From an uncultured beta proteobacterium (GTDB taxonomy: Bacteria > Pseudomonadota > Gammaproteobacteria > Burkholderiales > Burkholderiaceae), in NCBI GenBank assembly GCA_903843315.1, contig CAIMPQ010000137.1:1-25221 (forward strand): a stretch of 25,221 nt of DNA, given 5' to 3'. Made by a program: the position numbers and the translations under genes. This document shows positions 23,119-25,221 of the stretch, one piece after another; within the stretch, counting starts at the first letter, position 1, and each line of letters starts with the position of its first letter. Below the pieces are notes generated by a model that saw only the letters and a program-made list of their open reading frames with translations, had not been told where the DNA came from and searched no databases.

Positions 23119-25221
23119 ATGGTAGAAATCGAATTAGATGGTAAGACAGTAGAAGTTCCGCAAGGTTCGATGGTGATGCACGCCGCGAACAAGCTCGGCA
23201 CCTACGTACCTCACTTCTGTTATCACAAGAAATTATCGATCGCTGCTAATTGCCGCATGTGTCTCGTTGAAGTAGAAAAGGCGCCAAAACCATTACCAGC
23301 ATGTGCAACCCCAGTGACCCAAGGCATGAAAGTGTTTACCCATTCTGCTAAAGCAGTTGAGGCGCAACGTTCTGTCATGGAATTCTTGCTCATTAATCAC
23401 CCATTAGATTGCCCCATTTGCGACCAAGGTGGCGAGTGCCAATTACAAGATTTAGCGGTTGGTTACGGCAAGTCGAACTCACGCTACGACGAAGAAAAGC
23501 GTGTGGTATTTCATAAGAATGTCGGTCCATTGATCTCCATGCAGGAGATGACCCGCTGCATTCACTGTACCCGCTGCGTTCGCTTCGGCCAAGAAGTCGC
23601 TGGCGTCATGGAATTAGGCATGATCAACCGTGGCGAGCATTCAGAAATTACTACCTTTGTTGGCCAAACAGTTGATTCAGAGCTCTCTGGAAATATGATT
23701 GATTTATGCCCAGTTGGCGCATTGACTAGCAAGCCATTCCGTTATGCAGCGCGAACTTGGGAACTAGGACGCAAGCGCTCAGTTAGCCCGCATGACAGCC
23801 TTGGTGCCAATACCACAGTGCAAACTAAAGCGAACAAAGTTATGCGGGTCGTTGCTTTAGATAATGAAGCGATTAATGAATGTTGGATTAGCGATCGTGA
23901 CCGCTTTTCTTATGAAGGTTTAAATAGTGCAGATCGCATCACTACGCCAATGGTGAAGCAGGGGGGGCAGTGGTTAGAAACCGATTGGCAATCAGCATTA
24001 GATTATGTTGCCCACTCACTCAAAACGATTTCTTCTGAAAGTGGTGCAGAAGCCATTGGGGCATTAGCTCATCCAATCTCCAGTACTGAAGAGTTACACC
24101 TTTTACAAAAAATGATCCGTGGCTTGGGCTCAAGCCAAATGGATACTCGCTTACGCCAGACTGATATTAAAGCTGCTGCTAGCGCACCATGGTTGGGTAT
24201 GCCGATCGCGAAGGTGAGCGAGCTTGATCGTGTATTGGTGATTGGCAGCTTCCTGCGTAAAGATCAGCCAGTGCTTGCTGCACGTATTCGTACTGCAGCG
24301 AAGCGGGCATTACAAGTTTTCCGTATTGATGCTGGGGGCGATGACTGGTTGATTCCTAGCCAAGGTATTTCAGCGGCTCCAAGCGCTTGGTTAAATGCAT
24401 TGAGCGAAGTGGCTTTAGCTGTTGCAAAGGCCAAGTCAGTTTCTGCACCGGCAGGTACATTCAATTTGCCAGTATCGTCAGCAGCCCAGAAGATTGCTGA
24501 CAGTTTGTTGTCTGGCTCTTCGAAAGCGGTATTGCTGGGATCGGCTGCAATTGCCCATCATCATGCTGCTGACTTGCACGTGATGGCGCAATTTATTGCT
24601 GATCAAACGGGTGCCACTTTCGGATTCTTGCCTGTTGGTGGTAATGCCGTTGGTGCATCACTAGTAAATGCCAATGGTGCAGGGGTTGACTCTGTACTCT
24701 CAGGTGATCGTCGTGCAATGGTATTAATGAATATCGAACCCGACGCAGATTTACCAAATCCAGTACAAGCTCGTGCAGCTTTGGCAAAAGCAAACACCGT
24801 GATTGCATTGAGTGCTTATAAGAGTGCTGATTTGCTCGAAGTGGCGGACGTGATTCTGCCGATCACCCCATTTAGTGAAACCGTTTCTACCTTTGTAAAT
24901 GCAGAAGGCAGGGTGCAGACTGTTCAACCATCCGTGAAGCCTTTGGGTGACTCCCGTCCAGCATGGAAAGTGCTGCGTGTGCTTGGAGGTCTAACGGGCT
25001 TGGATGGTTTCTTGTTCAATTCGCCTGAAGAAGTCTTGGGCGAAGCTCTGAATGATACTTATTGCACTCGTTTGAATAATCAAGCTACGAACAACACGAT
25101 TATCAATGGCAAGCTTGCTCCATTTAATGGTCTTGAGCGCCTTGCTGATGTCAATATTTATGCTGGCGACCAAATTGTCCGCCGTTCATCTGCTTTGCAA
25201 TTAACGCGTGATGCCAAACGC
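23119..25221 (+). CDS. nuoG: NADH-quinone oxidoreductase subunit G, cut by the right window edge
   Basis: The 75-kDa iron-sulfur subunit; 701 codons are visible and the frame is open to the last base. The 2Fe-2S ligands are C34, C45, C48 and C62 in PHFC, NCRMC and PAC. The next cluster follows in the HPLDCPICDQGGEC segment (His plus three Cys), then CIHCTRC and CPVGAL. The extra CxxCxxxC of cluster N7, found in E. coli NuoG, is absent after CPVGAL. A molybdopterin-oxidoreductase-like domain follows, as usual. ATG 23119 gives the family's MVEIELDG start; GTG 23113 is in frame and has a better-spaced GGGA, so the start may be two codons earlier. Confidence 0.95.
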   Translation, partial: MVEIELDGKTVEVPQGSMVMHAANKLGTYVPHFCYHKKLSIAANCRMCLVEVEKAPKPLPACATPVTQGMKVFTHSAKAVEAQRSVMEFLLINHPLDCPICDQGGECQLQDLAVGYGKSNSRYDEEKRVVFHKNVGPLISMQEMTRCIHCTRCVRFGQEVAGVMELGMINRGEHSEITTFVGQTVDSELSGNMIDLCPVGALTSKPFRYAARTWELGRKRSVSPHDSLGANTTVQTKANKVMRVVALDNEAINECWISDRDRFSYEGLNSADRITTPMVKQGGQWLETDWQSALDYVAHSLKTISSESGAEAIGALAHPISSTEELHLLQKMIRGLGSSQMDTRLRQTDIKAAASAPWLGMPIAKVSELDRVLVIGSFLRKDQPVLAARIRTAAKRALQVFRIDAGGDDWLIPSQGISAAPSAWLNALSEVALAVAKAKSVSAPAGTFNLPVSSAAQKIADSLLSGSSKAVLLGSAAIAHHHAADLHVMAQFIADQTGATFGFLPVGGNAVGASLVNANGAGVDSVLSGDRRAMVLMNIEPDADLPNPVQARAALAKANTVIALSAYKSADLLEVADVILPITPFSETVSTFVNAEGRVQTVQPSVKPLGDSRPAWKVLRVLGGLTGLDGFLFNSPEEVLGEALNDTYCTRLNNQATNNTIINGKLAPFNGLERLADVNIYAGDQIVRRSSALQLTRDAKR

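Noticed and set aside
24264..24808. Several - strand open frames of 64-71 residues across nuoG
   Set aside because: They are antisense shadows of a clearly coding gene, with no ribosome sites and no recognisable domains.
1..25221. Mobile elements, CRISPR arrays, phage or toxin-antitoxin genes
   Set aside because: No repeats, transposase or integrase motifs, or spacer arrays were seen; gene order and content are those of a conserved core region.

Overview
This window looks like a core chromosomal segment of a betaproteobacterium in the Burkholderiaceae, most likely Polynucleobacter or a close relative. The call rests on the gene order (ilvIHC-psd-pssA-leuA, then rpsO-pnp-quinone oxidoreductase-tpiA-secG-tRNA-Leu-nuoABCDEFG), the separate nuoC and nuoD genes, the moderate GC content and the protein sequences. 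It is inferred from memory of these families, with no database search. There are no insertion sequences, phage genes, CRISPR arrays or integrons. Coding density is very high, and no stretch over 300 bases lacks a gene.

Layout. (1) Bases 1-3412, + strand: the tail of a probable periplasmic solute-binding protein, an atypical short-chain dehydrogenase, and a large FtsX-type ABC permease whose TTG start overlaps the dehydrogenase stop. (2) Bases 3418-5638, - strand: an ECF-type sigma factor, a single-pass membrane protein (DUF3619-like), a secreted DUF3106-like protein and an RDD-type membrane protein, tightly packed as one operon. (3) Bases 5831-12537, + strand: branched-chain amino-acid synthesis genes ilvI, ilvH, ilvC, then the phospholipid genes psd and pssA, then leuA. 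The 232 bases between pssA and leuA hold a leucine attenuator: a 25-residue leader peptide with a Leu-codon cluster, mutually exclusive stems and an intrinsic terminator. (4) Bases 12562-13158, - strand: a secreted SYLF-domain protein. (5) Bases 13376-18276, + strand: rpsO, pnp, a quinone oxidoreductase, tpiA and secG. The rpsO leader has a hairpin that could be an S15 target, and the rpsO-pnp gap has a terminator followed by a heavily structured pnp leader with a possible pseudoknot. (6) A tRNA-Leu(GAG) at 18363-18447, then nuoA to nuoG for respiratory complex I; nuoG runs off the right edge.

How the genes work together. ilvI/ilvH make acetolactate or acetohydroxybutyrate, ilvC reduces and isomerises it, and leuA commits 2-ketoisovalerate to leucine. 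PssA makes phosphatidylserine and Psd converts it to phosphatidylethanolamine. The attenuator lies after pssA, so leuA can be cut off by leucine supply without shutting down phospholipid genes read from upstream. rpsO and pnp form the usual ribosome/RNA-decay pair. The nuo genes encode the NADH module and connecting subunits of complex I.

Most of the window is ordinary housekeeping DNA. The most interesting signals are the RNA control elements in the gaps (leuA attenuator, rpsO hairpin, pnp leader) and the little-characterised sigma/DUF3619/DUF3106/RDD operon.
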